A stretch of DNA of 30,452 nucleotides, from NCBI GenBank assembly GCA_014885115.2, contig WKLE02000815.1, forward strand, positions 18,989-49,440, in the 5' to 3' direction. Under the pieces are notes generated by a model that searched no databases, had not been told where the DNA came from, and saw only the letters and a program-made list of their open reading frames with translations. Of the stretch, positions 27,991-30,452 are shown piece by piece. Numbering within the stretch: the stretch's first letter is position 1; every line of letters starts with the position of its first letter. A program made the translations under genes and the position numbers. The stretch comes from Asterionellopsis glacialis. Lineage: Eukaryota > Bacillariophyta > Plagiogrammaphyceae > Rhaphoneidales > Asterionellopsidaceae.

Positions 27991-30452
27991 TGCTTGAATC
28001 AAATACCTCAAAGGCATCTAAGAAGCTATGTATAGTCCTAGTAACCAGAGGAATGTGGTGTCTTCATCCACTAGTGGTATCATAAAAATGTGGGCATGAG
28101 CAAATAGCATCTCCAGTACCTTTTTAACTTTACATCCTTTAGGTGGAAGGGCTGGTGGAGATCCTTTGTCTCTGTTGAGGTAGGATGCAACACATTGTCC
28201 AAGGTGTGTAAAGCATTTCCATCTGTGTCAAGTTCATGTACCTGCAACCATCCTTGATTTTCAATTTGGTCCACTTGTCTTGAGGACAGGTGGAACTTTG
28301 ATATTCTGTTGGATACTGAAGATGAGGGAGAACACAACTGTAGAACCACAGGGATATGTATGAGAAACCAAGATAGTTCTCACCAACCTAAGTACCAAGC
28401 TTTCTTCCAAAGAATATTGAGATTACCAATTTCACCTCTAGATTTGATTTCACTGCTGTCAAGAATTCAGAGTATATTGATTTATGAGAAAGCCATGTAT
28501 TTATTATTTTGATCTTTTTCTTGGTGATACATAAGAAAAGAAGATGCATTATTGTTTTGATGTGCTGCTTTATATTTGTTCCATGATCCCACAGTACAGG
28601 AATCTCCCATTCTTGAAATAAATCAGGATAGCCATCCCTATCTTTAGCTAGTTCCTGATATGTAAGATCATTGGGATCATGACTTGGTAGTTGTAATGCT
28701 AGATCATTTTTGTCATGTGTTATGACCTGATCAGATGCTTCCTTGTTAATTCCAATGAGCAGTCTTCACACAACCCTTCAGTTAGTCATAAGACAAATTT
28801 ATTTGATGTAGTTTACCTGAGGCTGGAATGCCATCAGTTGGGTAATCTTTTGGTGGAATGATTTCCAGAATATTTGAATCTAAATCCAAGTTCCAATGCT
28901 AGCAATGGTTACAGTTGTGATTTCCATTATCATCATCATGCACCACTTCAGTCCTCTGTTCATTGGATCTGCATTCATGGGACATTAGTAATTTATCAGC
29001 AACAGAGGAAAAATCTAATTCCTTACTCCACTGTGCTGAGAATGTGCCTGTACCAAGCATGGTTAGCACACCATGTCTTTCTGGTTCATCCATCATGGAG
29101 ACAAACATGTTGACATAGATGGGCACCTCAGAACAAGATCTGAAATCATAAAAGATATTCTCCTTGGAGTGAATTTGCAGGGATTTCAATTCTGTTGCAA
29201 AATGCTTTTCCAACTCACTGTGGTGAGCACCTTTGGGACCTTATACAATAGGATAGGTATAGTTGAATTGTTGCTTTTGGTCAAGTAGCAAAGAAGATGG
29301 CAGACTAATTGTTACCATAATGAGCCCTATCAAACTTCTACTCTTAGGTGAAATATAGCCCTCAAAACTATCAGACCATTCATTGAACCAAAATATTTTA
29401 AAATTAGGTTCATTAGGATATATTTGTAATGCACATTGATGAATACATTGAAGAGCATGCCCTCACTGGGAGGTTCTTTTCATGGAATTAATTCGGTGAT
29501 TCTCAAGAGGCATGGTATCCATGGCAAACCAAAATCCAAGAATATATCTGCAATGCAGTCTCTAAGAGATACGTATGAATGTTCACCAACTGTATGAACT
29601 TTGGGATATGGTAGATTAGCAACAATTAAGTTTTTCACACTCAAAGCCTGTGTTTCAAGAAGATTGTATTACACCAGGATAGTTGTAGAGTATGTAGATT
29701 TTTTTCAATAGGTCTTTGGAGAGATTGAGGATGCTAGAAAATTCATGGCATCAACCTTTGGACAATTTTGTAAGGCAAACTCAGCAAACTTAACATGTAC
29801 TAAAAGAATTTCTTCAGAGTCTATATAATCCTTTGGACAGTGGAATCCAAATTGACTGAGACTAATGAGGTGAGCACTGCCCTGAGATTTGGAGAGTAAG
29901 CAAAGAAAAAGCTAGTTGATTTAGGACAGGAATATCTAGTTGTATTCTGACAACAAGCAAGCATATCAGTAGTAATGGATAAATCATCAGCAGAAGTAGC
30001 ATTTCCATTACACTGTTTATGGAATTCATTTCCTTTGGTGTTGCACTAAGAGGATTCACTTCTCCAGAGGGAAGATCACCAGGTTGAGAAGTGATCTCTG
30101 TTTCTGTTTCCAAAGAGGAAGAATCTTCATGTTGTCTTTTGGGAGAGGAAGAATGATAATGCCCCCAGGAGTGTTACTGAATACTACTGGGGGTGTTTGA
30201 CAACTTTTGTCTCATCACAGGGCATTTTCAACATATAATCCATTCTGGATGGGAATCAATAGAGCAATACAGACAGACAGCCCAGTTAAATTGTGGGAGG
30301 TTTCAAACAAGTTTAGCTTTTATAGCTATATTATCCATGCAGCTCGGACAAAAAAGCAGCAATGGATTGGCCTCATTGGTAAGGTCAATGACTTCAGGAG
30401 CATCAGAAAAGGATATCTGTTCAGTCTTGACATGAAACTGAGAGATTTAAGT
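27991..30452 (-). pseudogene. Second decayed mobile-element gene, minus strand, running off the window end
   Basis: Read on the minus strand from the window end, protein-like blocks follow one another with stops and frame changes between them. They are SDAPEVIDLTNEANP then LLLFCPSCMDN (30320-30430); WAVCLYCSIDSHPEWIIC (about 30240-30295); an S/E/T-rich part (30040-30140); FGFHCPKDYIDSEEILLVHV (about 29800-29860); VSLRDCIADIFLDFGLPWIP (about 29515-29575); RINSMKRTSQ, stop, GHALQCIHQCALQIYPNEPN (29405-29500); FNEWSDSFEGYISPKSRS (about 29340-29395); and EVPIYVNMFVSMMDEPERHG (29070-29130) with DFSSVADKL. Weaker blocks continue to about 28000 (QIENQGWLQVHELDTDGNAL, 28215-28275). Paired Cys near the N-terminal end suggest zinc binding. 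I do not know the family name. It could be the partner protein of the element at 23020 or a separate one. Confidence 0.5.

Noticed and set aside
1..30452. tRNA or rRNA genes
   Set aside because: I looked for T-loop (GGTTCGAAT-type) and acceptor-stem patterns and for rRNA-like blocks by eye and found none; a covariance-model scan was not possible.

Overview
The window looks like nuclear DNA from a diatom. The protein-coding genes are eukaryotic and carry short GT-AG introns (about 92-127 nt, mostly GTAAG donors). One gene carries a bipartite plastid leader with an ASAFAP-like motif, and another appears to carry a thylakoid lumen leader. There are two gametolysin-type M11 metalloproteases with PT-rich linkers, a family often expanded in diatoms. 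I cannot name the species.

Layout. (1) 1-7.1 kb holds conserved housekeeping genes. Two tRNA-dihydrouridine synthases of different subfamilies lie head to tail: a DusA-type (689-2539, +) and a Dus3-type with a predicted plastid leader (3195-4694, +). A Mad1 spindle-checkpoint gene (4930-7035, -) converges on them. (2) 7.6-9.4 kb is AT-rich and gene-poor, with decayed minus-strand coding sequence. (3) 9.8-14.2 kb holds a one-intron RPB4 (RNA polymerase II subunit) gene (+), a probable thylakoid-lumen protein (-), and a spliced gene (-) that fuses a YacP/Rae1-like NYN nuclease domain to an MPPED/UPF0046-type metallophosphoesterase. That fusion is the most unusual protein here. (4) 14.2-16.2 kb is intergenic and full of short GGTACC-centred palindromic words. 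(5) 16.2-21.3 kb holds two M11 metalloprotease paralogues arranged tail to tail, with three and five exons. They share two intron positions, a repetitive P/T linker and a four-cysteine C-terminal motif with a basic tail. (6) 21.3-23 kb is intergenic and ends in another GGTACC island. (7) 23-30.45 kb is a low-GC graveyard of mobile-element coding sequence. It contains a frameshifted plus-strand transposase-like gene, a small plus-strand ORF, a minus-strand zinc-ribbon remnant and a second large decayed minus-strand gene running off the window end.

Functional themes are tRNA modification (cytosolic or nuclear plus plastid), mitosis, transcription, possible organellar RNA metabolism, a thylakoid protein and secreted proteolysis. 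Nothing suggests an operon or a single multi-gene pathway. I found no tRNA or rRNA gene and no CRISPR array. Splice sites and product calls were made by reading the sequence; no search was run.
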